Assembly: GCA_902491565.1 (NCBI GenBank)
Contig: CABUIE010000009.1
Location: 18,533 to 82,532 of the forward strand
Origin: an uncultured Collinsella sp.
Lineage (GTDB): Bacteria > Actinomycetota > Coriobacteriia > Coriobacteriales > Coriobacteriaceae
DNA: 64,000 nt
Direction: 5' to 3'
The position numbers and the translations under genes are program-made. The notes beneath the pieces are model-generated. The model was not told where the DNA came from. It did not search any database and saw only the letters and a list, made by a program, of their open reading frames with translations. This document shows, piece after piece, positions 25,980-35,742 of this stretch. The first letter of the stretch is position 1. Each line of letters opens with the position of its first letter.

Positions 25980-27929
25980 CTAGAGCTCGCAGGCAACCTT
26001 GTAGCCATCGCCGATGGCATCGCGGATGTTGCCACACTTCTGGGCGTCGCCCAGCACGTGGACAGCAACGCCAGCGGCGGCAAGGTCGTCGGCCAACTTG
26101 GTATTGGGACGATAGCCCATGGCAAGCACCAGCGTATCGGCACCGGTGATGGTGTGGACCTCGCCGTCCTTCTCGTAGCTGATAGTGTCCTCGGTAATCT
26201 CGGTCACCCTGGCCTCGGTCAGCACGTGGACGCCCTTGGAGAGCATGCGCGTGATGAGCACCGCGCGACCGGCACCGCCCTCGTTGGCGGCGAGCGTCTT
26301 GGTCATCTCGATGACGGTGACATCGCGGTTGGCCGGCGACAGGTCGTTGACCAACGGGGCCAGGTAGTCGGCCGTCTCGCAACCGACGGTGCCTCCGCCC
26401 ACGATGACGATCTTCTTGCCCGGGAAAGCTTTGCCACCCAGCAGGTCGTCAGCCGTCATAACCTGCTTAAAGCCCTGCATGAAGGCCGGGGCGATGGGCT
26501 CGGCGCCATAAGCCAGGACGACCTCGTAGCCCGCGTAGTCACGCTGAATGTCCTCGGCAGTAAGCTCGGTGCCAAATACGCACTTCACGCCGGCCTCGGC
26601 CAGGCGACGGTACTGATACTTGATCACGCGGGTGAGTTCCTGCTTTGCCGGCGGAACGGCCGCGATACGCATCTCGCCGCCCGGCTCATCCTGCCTATCC
26701 ACGAGCACCACGTTGTGGCCGCGCTTGGCGGCAATGTAGGCTGCCTCCATGCCCGCAGGACCAGCACCCACAACCAGTACGTTCTTGGCCTCGGCGGCAG
26801 GCTCGTAACCGGCCTCGTCGCGCTCAACATCGGGGTTGACGGTGCAGGAGATGCGCTTGCCAAACATAATGCCGTTCAGGCAGCGCAGGCAGCCAATGCA
26901 GGGGCGGATGTCGTCGGCGTTGCCGGCAGCGGCCTTGTTGCAGAACTCGGCATCGCACAGATTGGCGCGGCCCATCATGCAGATGTCGGCAGCGCCGTCC
27001 TCGATCAGCTCCTCGGCGATCCAGGCCTCGTTGATGCGGCCGACGGTGGCGACGGGAATGTTGACGTGCTTTTTAATCTCGCGCGAGCAGGCGGCGTGCG
27101 AGGCCTGCTGGGTACCGGCAGCGGGAATCGCGGAGCCGCGCTTGATGGTGGTACCGCCCGACACATGGATCATGTCGACACCGGCCTTCTCCAGACGACG
27201 CGAGACGTAGATCATGTCGTTGAGGGTCAGGCCGCCATCGGTGTACTCATCGCCCGAAATACGGACGTCGATGATAAAGTCCTCGCCGCAGCGCTCGCGA
27301 ATCTCGGCGATGACCTCGAGCAGGAAGCGCATGCGGGCGTCGAGCGAGCCGCCGTACTCGTCGGTGCGCTTGTTGTAGAGCGGGGTCAAAAAGCCGCCGA
27401 GCATGCCGTGGGCGTGCGCCGCATGGACCTCGACGCCATCGACGCCAGCCTTCTGCATACGCACGGCAGCGTCGCCAAACTGATGCGTGAGCTCGTGGAT
27501 CTCATCGACCGTGATGGGGCGCGGTGCCTCGCGGGCATAGGACGGGCCCACAAAAGACGGAGCGATCAGGCGCGGCGTGCCCGGAATGTTAAAGGCCATG
27601 TAGGCGGGGTGGAAGAGCTGCGGCATGATCTTGCAGCCATACTCGTGGACGGCCGCGGCGAGCTTTTCCCAGCCGGGGATAAACGTGTCGTCGTAGCAGC
27701 ACATGTCACCCGGCAGATAGGTATAGGTAGGCTCGACCGTCACGACCTCGGTGATGATGAGGCCCACGCCGCCCTTGGCACGGGCACGGTAATGATCGAC
27801 CAAATCGTCGGTCACATAGCCATGATCGGCCAGGTTGGTGGACACCGGCGGCATAAAGACGCGGTTCTTGACCTCGGTCGTACCGACCTTGATCGGGCTA
27901 AAGAGCATCGGATAGGCAGAGGACTCCAT
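25980..27929 (-). CDS. NADH:flavin oxidoreductase / 2-enoate reductase-type (OYE family, Fe-S, FAD)
   Basis: Enzyme of 649 aa with the layout of 2-enoate reductases and the bile-acid enzymes BaiCD and BaiH. An N-terminal FMN TIM barrel covers about residues 1-370, with PQLFHPAYMA and HAAHAHGMLGGFLTPLYNKRTD. A [4Fe-4S] site follows (CIGCLRCLNG ... SC). The C-terminal FAD/NAD(P) part has VLVVGAGPAGMEAAY and KIVIVGGGTVGCETADY. It should reduce an activated C=C bond using NADH; the substrate could be a steroid, cinnamate-like or other unsaturated acid. No bai or transport genes adjoin, so this stays open. The ATG at 27929 has an AAAGGA site and is preferred over a start 111 nt upstream. Confidence 0.88.
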   Translation of the reverse strand: MESSAYPMLFSPIKVGTTEVKNRVFMPPVSTNLADHGYVTDDLVDHYRARAKGGVGLIITEVVTVEPTYTYLPGDMCCYDDTFIPGWEKLAAAVHEYGCKIMPQLFHPAYMAFNIPGTPRLIAPSFVGPSYAREAPRPITVDEIHELTHQFGDAAVRMQKAGVDGVEVHAAHAHGMLGGFLTPLYNKRTDEYGGSLDARMRFLLEVIAEIRERCGEDFIIDVRISGDEYTDGGLTLNDMIYVSRRLEKAGVDMIHVSGGTTIKRGSAIPAAGTQQASHAACSREIKKHVNIPVATVGRINEAWIAEELIEDGAADICMMGRANLCDAEFCNKAAAGNADDIRPCIGCLRCLNGIMFGKRISCTVNPDVERDEAGYEPAAEAKNVLVVGAGPAGMEAAYIAAKRGHNVVLVDRQDEPGGEMRIAAVPPAKQELTRVIKYQYRRLAEAGVKCVFGTELTAEDIQRDYAGYEVVLAYGAEPIAPAFMQGFKQVMTADDLLGGKAFPGKKIVIVGGGTVGCETADYLAPLVNDLSPANRDVTVIEMTKTLAANEGGAGRAVLITRMLSKGVHVLTEARVTEITEDTISYEKDGEVHTITGADTLVLAMGYRPNTKLADDLAAAGVAVHVLGDAQKCGNIRDAIGDGYKVACEL

Positions 27930-28035
27930 ACAGGGTTCCTTTCGTTTGAGCCGCTCGGCGGCAGTTGCTAACGTACTTATCGTATCAGTAACCGCGCAGC
28001 ACCCGACCGCACGCGCTTCCCCAACTTCTGCTCGA

Positions 28036-28114
28036 CCCATAAAAAGTTGCGGTGGAATACGGAGTAGATGAGGCCTTTGACAGCCAAAACAGTCCGTATT
28101 TCACCGCAACTGAT
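28036..28114. repeat. Palindromic repeat family D, copy 1 (kdpC side)
   Basis: A 79-nt element with arms AGTTGCGGTG (28045-28054) and CACCGCAACT (28102-28111), and inner arms ATACGGA / TCCGTAT. It differs from copy 2 at 36445-36523 by only two bases over 79. It lies 60 nt past the kdpC stop on the minus strand. The two copies are direct repeats bracketing the whole kdp locus. Confidence 0.9.
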
Positions 28115-28174
28115 GGGCGGGGTGGAATTGAGGGCTCAGATAGTCAGTCATGCCCTCATCCGCCACCCCCTCAC

Positions 28175-28765
28175 CTACAGCGCGCCGTCCAGCATAAGGT
28201 TCACCTTGAGCACGTTGACCGTGGGCTCGCCGAAGACGCCCAGGAATCGGCCCTTGGTGCACTGGGCGATGATCTCGCGCACCTCGCCTTCGCTCTTGCC
28301 CGTGGCCTTCGCCAGGCGCGGGACCTGGTACTCGGCGGCATCGGGAGAGATCTCCGGGTCGAGGCCGGACCCCGAACACGTCACCAGGTCGACGGGCACA
28401 GCGTCCATATCAGCATCGGGGTTGGCGGCGCGGATCTTCTTCACGCGCGCATCTATCAGCTGCCGATACTCCTCACTCGCCGGGGACAGGTTGGACGGGG
28501 CACCATACGCCATGAGCTCGCCGTCTTCGCCTTCGACAATTGACACGTTCTGGATACGACCCCACATATGGGCTTCGCCATCGAAGTTCTGGCCGATGAG
28601 CTCGGAACCCACAACCTTGCCGTCAACCGTAATGAGCGATCCGTTCGCCTGGTACGGGAACGCAACCTGGGCGATGCCGGTCACGACGAGCGTATAGCCC
28701 AGGCCGCAGACAACGGTAAACAGCGCGAACACGCCCAGTGCGCGCGATGCAACACCTTTGAACAT
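28175..28765 (-). CDS. kdpC: Potassium-transporting ATPase subunit KdpC
   Basis: Accessory subunit (196 aa) of the high-affinity K+ pump KdpFABC. One N-terminal membrane helix (about residues 7-35) precedes an extracytoplasmic domain with GSELIGQNFDGEAHMWGR and the conserved CSGSGLDPEISPDAA. The C-terminal part EGEVREIIAQCTKGR ... GEPTVNVLKVNLML is typical. KdpC stabilises the complex and affects K+ or ATP affinity. The ATG at 28765 has GGAGG five bases upstream. It is the last gene of the operon, 12 nt after kdpB. Confidence 0.95.
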   Translation of the reverse strand: MFKGVASRALGVFALFTVVCGLGYTLVVTGIAQVAFPYQANGSLITVDGKVVGSELIGQNFDGEAHMWGRIQNVSIVEGEDGELMAYGAPSNLSPASEEYRQLIDARVKKIRAANPDADMDAVPVDLVTCSGSGLDPEISPDAAEYQVPRLAKATGKSEGEVREIIAQCTKGRFLGVFGEPTVNVLKVNLMLDGAL

Positions 28766-28777
28766 ACAAACCTCCAC

Positions 28778-30832
28778 TTACATAATGCCGCAGAACGCGA
28801 GCAGCATGTCGATGAGCTTGATGAATACGAACGGGGCAACGATGCCGCCCAGACCCCACACGAGCAGGTTGTGGGTCAGCAGCTGTCCGGACGGGACCTC
28901 GCGGTACTTAACGCCCTTCAGCGCGGCCGGGATCAGCGCGACGATAACGAGCGCGTTATAGATGATGGCCGAAAGAACCGCGGACAGCGGGCTTGCCAGA
29001 CCGAGGATGTTGAGGGCGTCCAACCCGGGGTAGATCGGCGAGAACAGGGCCGGGATGATAGCGAAGTACTTCGCCATGTCGTTGGCCACCGAGAAGGTCG
29101 TGAGCGAACCGCGGGTCATGAGCAGCTGCTTGCCGATACGCACGACCTCGATGAGCTTGGTGGGGCTGGAGTCGAGGTCGACCATGTTGCCGGCCTCCTT
29201 GGCAGCCTGGGTGCCCGTGTTCATGGCCACGGCGACGTCGGCCTGGGCCAGGGCGGGCGCGTCGTTGGTGCCGTCACCGGTCATGGCGACCAGGTGCCCC
29301 TCACGCTGGAACTCGCGGATCTTCTCGAGCTTGCCTTCAGGGGTGGCCTCGGCCAGGAAGTCGTCAACGCCGGCCTCGGCGGCGATTGCCGCGGCGGTGA
29401 GCGGGTTGTCGCCCGTCACCATGATGGTCTTGATGCCCATCTTGCGCAGGTCGGCGAACTTCTCCTTAACGCCGGACTTGATGATGTCCTTGAGGTACAC
29501 AACGCCCAGCACGCGACAGTTCTTGGTCACGACCAGCGGGGTGCCGCCGGCCTTGGCGATGCGCTCGACGGCCTCGTCGCACTCCTGGGAGAACACGCCG
29601 CCAGCTGCCTCCACATAGGTGCGCACGGAATCGGCAGCGCCCTTGCGGATCTCATTGCCCTCGTAGTTCACACCGGACATGCGCGTTGCCGCGGTGAAGG
29701 GGATGAACTCCATACCCTTATCCTCGAGCGTGCGACCGCGCAGACCGAACTGCTCCTTGGCGAGCACGACGATGGAACGACCCTCGGGGGTCTCGTCGGC
29801 CAGCGAGGAAAGCTGGGCGGCATCGGCCAGCTCCGCGGGATCGACGCCATCGACCGGGATGAACTCGGCGGCTTGGCGGTTACCCAGGGTGATGGTGCCG
29901 GTCTTGTCGAGCATGAGGATGTCGACGTCGCCGGCGGCCTCGATGGCGCGGCCGGACATGGCCAGCACGTTGGCCTCGTTCAGACGGCTCATGCCGGCGA
30001 TGCCGATGGCGGACAGAAGGGCGCCGATGGTAGTGGGAGCCAGGCACACGAGCAGTGCCACGAGCGTGGTCACGGCCGTGGGGTTGACCATGTCGTTAAG
30101 ACCGGCCGAGAAGCAGGAGTAACAATACAGGGCCAGCGTGACCAGGATAAAGACGATGGAGAGGGCCACCAGGAAGATCTCCAGAGCGATCTCGTTAGGG
30201 GTCTTCTTGCGCGCGGCACCCTCGACCATCGCGATCATCTTGTCCAGGAAGCTCTGGCCGGGCTCACTGGAGATCTTGACGATGATCCAATCGGACAGCA
30301 CCGTGGTACCGCCGGTAACGGCAGAGCGGTCGCCGCCGGCCTCGCGGACCACGGGGGCGGACTCGCCGGTGATGGCGGACTCGTCAACGGAGGCAGCGCC
30401 CTCGATGACGTCGCCATCGCCGGGAATCTGCTCGCCGGCGCGTACGATCACCAGGTCGCCGCGCGTAAGCTCGATGCCGGGAACGACGGTGAAGTGTTCC
30501 TTGTCCTTAACGGACTCGATGCGATGGGCCTCGACATCCTTCTTGGCCGCACGCAGGGAATCGGCCTGAGCCTTACCGCGGCCCTCGGCAAGCGCCTCGG
30601 CGAAGTTCGAGAACAGGTCGGTGAGCCACAGGATGACCGCGATGGCGACCACATAGTAGGTGGGCACACCCGCGTCCTGCACACCGAAGATGGAAGCGAC
30701 GGCCAGGACGGAGGTCATGACGGCGGAAAGCCACACCAGGAACATGACCGGGTTTTGAATCTGGACGCGAGGATCCAGTTTGGCAAACGAGTCGCGGACC
30801 GCGCGGCCCATCATGTCTTTTTGCATAGCCAT
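28778..30832 (-). CDS. kdpB: Potassium-transporting P-type ATPase subunit KdpB
   Basis: Catalytic P-type ATPase of the Kdp pump, 684 aa. The phosphorylated aspartate is D309 in DKTGTIT. The actuator motif TGES is at residues 155-158, the nucleotide-binding KGAAD-type motif is IRKGAADSV, and the hinge is GDGTNDAPAL. Seven hydrophobic helices fit the family. The ATG at 30832 follows a GGAGGG site and is chosen over a start 24 nt upstream. It couples ATP hydrolysis to K+ entry through KdpA, and the neighbouring gene order supports the assignment. Confidence 0.97.
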   Translation of the reverse strand: MAMQKDMMGRAVRDSFAKLDPRVQIQNPVMFLVWLSAVMTSVLAVASIFGVQDAGVPTYYVVAIAVILWLTDLFSNFAEALAEGRGKAQADSLRAAKKDVEAHRIESVKDKEHFTVVPGIELTRGDLVIVRAGEQIPGDGDVIEGAASVDESAITGESAPVVREAGGDRSAVTGGTTVLSDWIIVKISSEPGQSFLDKMIAMVEGAARKKTPNEIALEIFLVALSIVFILVTLALYCYSCFSAGLNDMVNPTAVTTLVALLVCLAPTTIGALLSAIGIAGMSRLNEANVLAMSGRAIEAAGDVDILMLDKTGTITLGNRQAAEFIPVDGVDPAELADAAQLSSLADETPEGRSIVVLAKEQFGLRGRTLEDKGMEFIPFTAATRMSGVNYEGNEIRKGAADSVRTYVEAAGGVFSQECDEAVERIAKAGGTPLVVTKNCRVLGVVYLKDIIKSGVKEKFADLRKMGIKTIMVTGDNPLTAAAIAAEAGVDDFLAEATPEGKLEKIREFQREGHLVAMTGDGTNDAPALAQADVAVAMNTGTQAAKEAGNMVDLDSSPTKLIEVVRIGKQLLMTRGSLTTFSVANDMAKYFAIIPALFSPIYPGLDALNILGLASPLSAVLSAIIYNALVIVALIPAALKGVKYREVPSGQLLTHNLLVWGLGGIVAPFVFIKLIDMLLAFCGIM

Positions 30833-30848
30833 AAATCTGCGCCCTCCT

Positions 30849-32672
30849 TTACGCAATCATCTGGAAGAACTCGGCAACGGGGCCAAGCGCCAGAGCCGGG
30901 AAGAAACTCAGGGCACCGATCAGCAGAACGATGAACACGAGCAGGAATACGAACATGCCGTTGGTGGTAGACAGGGTACCGGCGCTCTCGGCGACCTTAC
31001 CCTTCTTGGCCAGCGAGCCGGCGATAGCCAGCGTACCGATGATGGGCATGAAGCGGGCGAACAGCATCTCGAGGCCGAGCATGACGTTGATCCAGGGAAT
31101 GTTGCAGTTCATGCCTGCAAACGCCGATCCGTTGTTGCCGCCGCATGAGGTGAAGGCATACAGCGCCTCGGAGAAGCCGTGCGCGCCACCATTGTTGAGC
31201 TGGTCGGCAAGACCGGGCACCATGCAGGCGATGGCCGAACACACTAGAATGGCAAACGGAGTTGCCAAGCACAGGACAACCGCCCAGCGCATCTCGCCCG
31301 GCTCGATCTTCTTGCCCAGGAACTCAGGCGTGCGTCCGACCATGAGGCCGGCGATGAACACTGTGAGGATGGCGAAGCCGATCATTCCGTACAGGCCGCA
31401 GCCCACGCCGCCGAAGACGACCTCGCCCAGAGCAATCTGGAGCATCTGGACAAAACCGCCCAGCGGGGTGTAGGAGTCGTGCATGGAGTTAACCGAGCCG
31501 TTGGAAGCAGCCGTCGTGAAAGCGGACCAGGTAGAAGAGGAAGCGATACCGAAACGGCTCTCCTTGCCCTCCATGTTGCCGCCGGCCTGGCCGTCGGTCA
31601 TCTCGATATTGACCGCTCCGCCATCGGCCAGCTGCGGGGTGCCCGCATGCTCGTTGGCGGCAATGATGCCGGTGAAGATCACCAGCAGGATGAGCATGGC
31701 GGCAAAGATGGCCTTGCCCTGCTTGGTGTTCTTGACGCCGATACCGAAGGTGAAGCAACAGGCGGCCGGAATCAGCAGCAGGCTGGTCATCTCGATGATG
31801 TTGGTGAAAGCACTGGGGTTCTCATACGGATGGGCGGAGTTCACGCCGAAGAAGCCGCCGCCGTTGGTGCCGGACTGCTTGATGGCGACCTGAGGAGCCG
31901 CGGGACCCTGGGGCAGGAACTGCTCGGTGACCACGCGCGCGCCCTCGACAACCTTGCCGTCGACCTCGACCGTGTCGCCCTCGATCTGGGCGCCGTCGAT
32001 GACGCTCCAGCCGCCGTCTGCATTAGGCTGAACAGCGACGGGCTCTACGAGCTCAGCCTTCTGAGCCGGCTGGAAGTTGGAGATGACGCCACCGGCAGCC
32101 AGGCAGATGCCAAACACGAGGTTCAGCGGGATGAGCACATATAGGACGGTGCGGGTGAGGTCGACCCAGAAGGAACCCAGACCCTGCTCCTTGACCTGAC
32201 GGAAGCCTCGGATCAGCGCGAACATGACCGCGATACCGGTGCCAGCGGAAACGAAGTTCTGCACGGTGAGACCCATGAACTGCACAAGGTAGGACAGGGT
32301 GGTCTCACCGGAATAGGACTGCCAGTTGGTGTTGGTTATGAAGGAAGCAGCCGTATTGAACGACAGGTCCCATGACACACCCGGCAGGTGGTGGGGATTG
32401 CCTGGCAAGAAGGATTGAAGCGCCTGGAGTGCCACAAGAGCCACGAGGCCGATCCCCGAAAAGACCAGCACGCTCGCCAGATAGCGCCTACACCCCATCT
32501 GTTCTGCCGCGTCGATGCGAAGCAGACGATAGACGCCGCGCTCCACAGGAGCAATCACAGGTGACAGGAACGTATGCTCACCATCCATGATATGGGCCAT
32601 GAACCGACCGAGCGGAACGGCCAGGACGACGAGCACGGCAAAGTACAAGATGTACTGAATCGCAGCGTCCAT
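30849..32672 (-). CDS. kdpA: Potassium-transporting ATPase subunit KdpA
   Basis: K+-binding channel-like subunit of 607 aa, about ten membrane helices. Four selectivity-filter regions are visible: TNTNWQSYSG, SGTNGGGFFGVNSAHPYENP, NSMHDSYTPLGG and TSCGGNNGSAFAG. A loop of about 60 residues between helices (PNADGGWSVIDGAQIEGDTV) is longer than in many homologues. The gene starts 3 nt after kdpF, and its ribosome site GAGGAG lies inside kdpF. It stands 16 nt before kdpB in the same operon. Confidence 0.97.
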   Translation of the reverse strand: MDAAIQYILYFAVLVVLAVPLGRFMAHIMDGEHTFLSPVIAPVERGVYRLLRIDAAEQMGCRRYLASVLVFSGIGLVALVALQALQSFLPGNPHHLPGVSWDLSFNTAASFITNTNWQSYSGETTLSYLVQFMGLTVQNFVSAGTGIAVMFALIRGFRQVKEQGLGSFWVDLTRTVLYVLIPLNLVFGICLAAGGVISNFQPAQKAELVEPVAVQPNADGGWSVIDGAQIEGDTVEVDGKVVEGARVVTEQFLPQGPAAPQVAIKQSGTNGGGFFGVNSAHPYENPSAFTNIIEMTSLLLIPAACCFTFGIGVKNTKQGKAIFAAMLILLVIFTGIIAANEHAGTPQLADGGAVNIEMTDGQAGGNMEGKESRFGIASSSTWSAFTTAASNGSVNSMHDSYTPLGGFVQMLQIALGEVVFGGVGCGLYGMIGFAILTVFIAGLMVGRTPEFLGKKIEPGEMRWAVVLCLATPFAILVCSAIACMVPGLADQLNNGGAHGFSEALYAFTSCGGNNGSAFAGMNCNIPWINVMLGLEMLFARFMPIIGTLAIAGSLAKKGKVAESAGTLSTTNGMFVFLLVFIVLLIGALSFFPALALGPVAEFFQMIA

Positions 32673-32675
32673 AGT

Positions 32676-32762
32676 TTACGAATCACTCCTCATCAGAATG
32701 TAGATGTAATAGATAAGGAGTCCAATGCAGACGACTCCGATGATGGGAATGAGGATGTTCAT
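32676..32762 (-). CDS. kdpF: KdpF-like small membrane peptide (28 aa)
   Basis: A 28-residue hydrophobic peptide reading MNILIPIIGVVCIGLLIYYI and then a short polar end. It is one membrane helix, the size and position of KdpF, which stabilises the Kdp complex by packing against KdpA. The ATG follows a GGGGCGG site, and the stop lies 3 nt before kdpA, so translation is probably coupled. It is the first gene of the minus-strand kdp operon. It is easily missed in annotation because of its length. Confidence 0.85.
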   Translation of the reverse strand: MNILIPIIGVVCIGLLIYYIYILMRSDS

Positions 32763-33006
32763 TCACCGCCCCTTTCACGCGCGGTCCGATGCCTCGGACG
32801 CCTGCTCTCGCAAGCGCCTGGGGACAGTAAACGCTTCTAGGGATTAAAGAGGCGTGAGGGCCGGGGCTCACGACCTTAAGATGCCGTAAAGATGCAGGTA
32901 GAAAGCACTATTGCTACTGCAGTGCGCCTATACTCGACCTCGCGAGCATACAGTGGCGTTCTCACCGCGTATGCACGCATGGACAACACTTCAGAAAGGC
33001 TACGCT

Positions 33007-35742
33007 ATGCAGCGCGACGCATCGGACACTCGCGTCAATCCAGACCTCATCCTCAAGGCAATTGAGAAAGACGAGGTCGCCGATGACACTCGAACCAGCC
33101 GGGGACACCTCAAGATTTTCTTTGGCTACGCTGCTGGCACAGGCAAAACCTATGCAATGCTTCAAGCCGCCCACGCCGCCAAGCGGCGAGGTGTCGACGT
33201 CGTCGCGGGATACATCGAGCCGCACGAACGTCCGGCAACTGCCCATCTTGCACAAGGGCTTGAGAACGTGCCCTGTAAACTCATCGAGCACAACGGCATT
33301 GCGCTCAGCGAGTTCGATCTAGATGCGGCTATCGAACGCGCCCCTCAGCTCATCCTTGTCGACGAGCTCGCCCATACGAATGCGCCGGGGTCTCGCCACG
33401 ACAAACGCTATCAAGACGTCGAGGAACTTCTACATGCGGGCATCGACGTCTATACGACCGTGAACGTTCAGCATATCGAGAGCCTAAACGACATGGTTGC
33501 ATCCATCACCGGCGTTGTCGTGAGCGAACGAATCCCCGACCGTATCTTCGATGATGCCGACCAGGTCGAGCTCGTCGACATAGAGCCCGAAGACCTACTT
33601 GAGCGCCTTCGCGCCGGCCTCGTCTACCGTCCCGCACAAGCCGACCGAGCGCAACAGCATTTTTTTACCGTCGAGAACCTCACCGCACTCCGAGAAATCG
33701 CGCTGCGCCGCTGCGCCGATCGCACCGGTCACCTCACAGACGCCGCACGCGTGCTGGGAAACCGTGACTACTACACCAGGGAGCGTATCTTAGTCTGTGT
33801 CTCCCCGGCGCCGACCAATCCCCGCATCGTCCGTGCCGCCGCACGCATGGCGAAAGCGTTTCGCAGCGAGCTCGTCGCTCTGTTCGTAGAGAGCCCGCGC
33901 ACGCAAGCCATGAGCGATGATGAGCGCGCCAAGCTTGCAGCCAATATCGCCCTAGCCGAGCAGCTCGGAGCACATATGGAAACCGTCTATGGCGACGACA
34001 TCGCGTTTCAGATCTCCGAGTTCGCGCGCCTGTCGGGTATTTCGAAGATCGTCATGGGGCGCACGGGCGAGCGCAGCAACGTCCGTCAGGCCCTCTTCGG
34101 CCGCAAATCTCTCGTAGAACAGCTCATAACATTCGCTCCGAACCTCGACATTTACATCATTCCAGAACAGTCGACTCCGCCCTCCCGACCCAAAGGACGC
34201 CGCCATGCGCTCGCCCCGCAGCCGCCCAGCAGCCGAGACGTGCTTCGCACGCTGGCCCTCTCTCTTGTCGCCACGGCGATCGGCACGGCTTTCCGCCATC
34301 TGGGATTTGCCGATTCCAGCATCATATCCCTCTATATCCTCACGGCCCTGCTGACCGCCGTCACCACGACGGGGCGTATCTGCACGATCGTATCGAGCGT
34401 GCTTTCTGTAGTGCTTTACAACTTCTGCTTCGTCACGCCTCTGTTTTCGCTCGCCAGCTACGACCGAAGCTATCTGGTCACGTTCGGCATCATGTTCGCT
34501 ACCGCTATGGTCGCCGGCGAGTTAACTGCGCGCATCGCCGACAACGCTCGCACCTCCGCCGAGAACGCATTCAAAACACGTGTACTCCTCGAAACGAACC
34601 AGCTCTTGCAGCAAGCCCATAGCGCGGAGGAGTGCGCCCGCGTCGCCATGAACCAACTCATCAAACTGCTAAAACTCGACGTGGTCTTCTACACCGCCGA
34701 ACACGGCACGCTCGGCAAGACGCTCTATGAGTCCGCTGGCACCGAAAACCGATCCACGTCGCTGCTCACCGACTACGAGCGCGCCGTTGCAACCTGGACC
34801 TACACCAACAACAAGCGCGCAGGCGCAAGCACGCGGACCCTGCCTGAGGCGCGCTGTCTCTACCTCGCGGTTCGCACCGGCGACAAGGTATTCGGTGTCA
34901 TCGGCATCGACCTGGAGGGGCGCGAGATCGAAGCCTTCGAGCATTCGATCGTCCTATCTATCGTGGGTGAATGCGCCTTGGCGCTCGAAAGCGACCGGGC
35001 GGCGCAAGAGCGCGAAGAGGCTGCGGTCTTGGCGAAAAACGAGCAGCTGCGTGCCAACCTTTTGCGCTCCATCGGCCACGATTTGAGGACACCCCTCACG
35101 GCTATATCCGGATCTGCGGCAATCCTTCGGAAGAGCGACGAGAAGCTCAGCCTCGAACAACGCTGCGATCTTGCCGATGCCATCTACGACGACTCCCTCT
35201 GGCTTATCGATACCGTGGAGAACCTCCTCGCCATCACACGCGTCGAGGACGGCACCATTCGCCTCAACTTAACATCCGAGCTCATCGACGAGGTCATCGA
35301 GGCTGCCCTCGGCCATGTCGCCCAAGCATCGCATGGACGTGCCGTCACCATCGAGCACACTGACGACATCCTGCTGGTACGCATCGACGTCCATCTCATC
35401 ATGCAGGTGCTTACGAACCTCATCATGAACGCCTTCAAATACACGCCCGAGGACTCGACTGTCACCATCAGCGCACGTCGCGAGGGTGCGTTTGTCGTGG
35501 TGGACGTCGCAGACGATGGGCCGGGTGTGGCAGACTGCGACAAGCCTCATATCTTTGATCGCTTCTTCACCTCAAGCAATACGCGGCCCGTGGATTCGCG
35601 TCGAAGCATCGGCCTTGGGCTGTCGCTCTGCCGCTCCATCGTGGAGGCGCATGGCGGCGTCATCGAAGTTCGCGACAACCACCCCCATGGGGCCGTCTTC
35701 CGTTTTACCCTGCCCGCCGAGGAGATCGAGATTCATGAATAA
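33007..35742 (+). CDS. kdpD: Sensor histidine kinase KdpD
   Basis: Membrane sensor of 911 aa controlling kdpFABC. The N-terminal KdpD domain has the P-loop-like GYAAGTGKTYAML (about residues 40-48) and DELAHTNAPGSRHDKRYQDVEELL. A universal-stress-protein-like domain follows (about 255-375), then four membrane helices (about 415-510), a GAF-like region, the phosphoacceptor histidine in SIGHDLRTPL (about residue 691), and an ATPase domain (NLIMNAFKYTP, DDGPGV, GLGLSLCRSIVEAHGG). It should sense K+ limitation. The ATG at 33007 has an AGAAAGG site. It is transcribed away from kdpF and overlaps kdpE by 8 nt. Confidence 0.96.
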   Translation: MQRDASDTRVNPDLILKAIEKDEVADDTRTSRGHLKIFFGYAAGTGKTYAMLQAAHAAKRRGVDVVAGYIEPHERPATAHLAQGLENVPCKLIEHNGIALSEFDLDAAIERAPQLILVDELAHTNAPGSRHDKRYQDVEELLHAGIDVYTTVNVQHIESLNDMVASITGVVVSERIPDRIFDDADQVELVDIEPEDLLERLRAGLVYRPAQADRAQQHFFTVENLTALREIALRRCADRTGHLTDAARVLGNRDYYTRERILVCVSPAPTNPRIVRAAARMAKAFRSELVALFVESPRTQAMSDDERAKLAANIALAEQLGAHMETVYGDDIAFQISEFARLSGISKIVMGRTGERSNVRQALFGRKSLVEQLITFAPNLDIYIIPEQSTPPSRPKGRRHALAPQPPSSRDVLRTLALSLVATAIGTAFRHLGFADSSIISLYILTALLTAVTTTGRICTIVSSVLSVVLYNFCFVTPLFSLASYDRSYLVTFGIMFATAMVAGELTARIADNARTSAENAFKTRVLLETNQLLQQAHSAEECARVAMNQLIKLLKLDVVFYTAEHGTLGKTLYESAGTENRSTSLLTDYERAVATWTYTNNKRAGASTRTLPEARCLYLAVRTGDKVFGVIGIDLEGREIEAFEHSIVLSIVGECALALESDRAAQEREEAAVLAKNEQLRANLLRSIGHDLRTPLTAISGSAAILRKSDEKLSLEQRCDLADAIYDDSLWLIDTVENLLAITRVEDGTIRLNLTSELIDEVIEAALGHVAQASHGRAVTIEHTDDILLVRIDVHLIMQVLTNLIMNAFKYTPEDSTVTISARREGAFVVVDVADDGPGVADCDKPHIFDRFFTSSNTRPVDSRRSIGLGLSLCRSIVEAHGGVIEVRDNHPHGAVFRFTLPAEEIEIHE

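Noticed and set aside
28568..30934. 788-aa plus-strand reading frame opposite kdpC and kdpB
   Set aside because: Antisense shadow of certain genes, with biased composition and no domains.
32763..33006. Specific KdpE binding site in the kdp divergent region
   Set aside because: The region must hold it, but no repeat convincing enough to place it was found.
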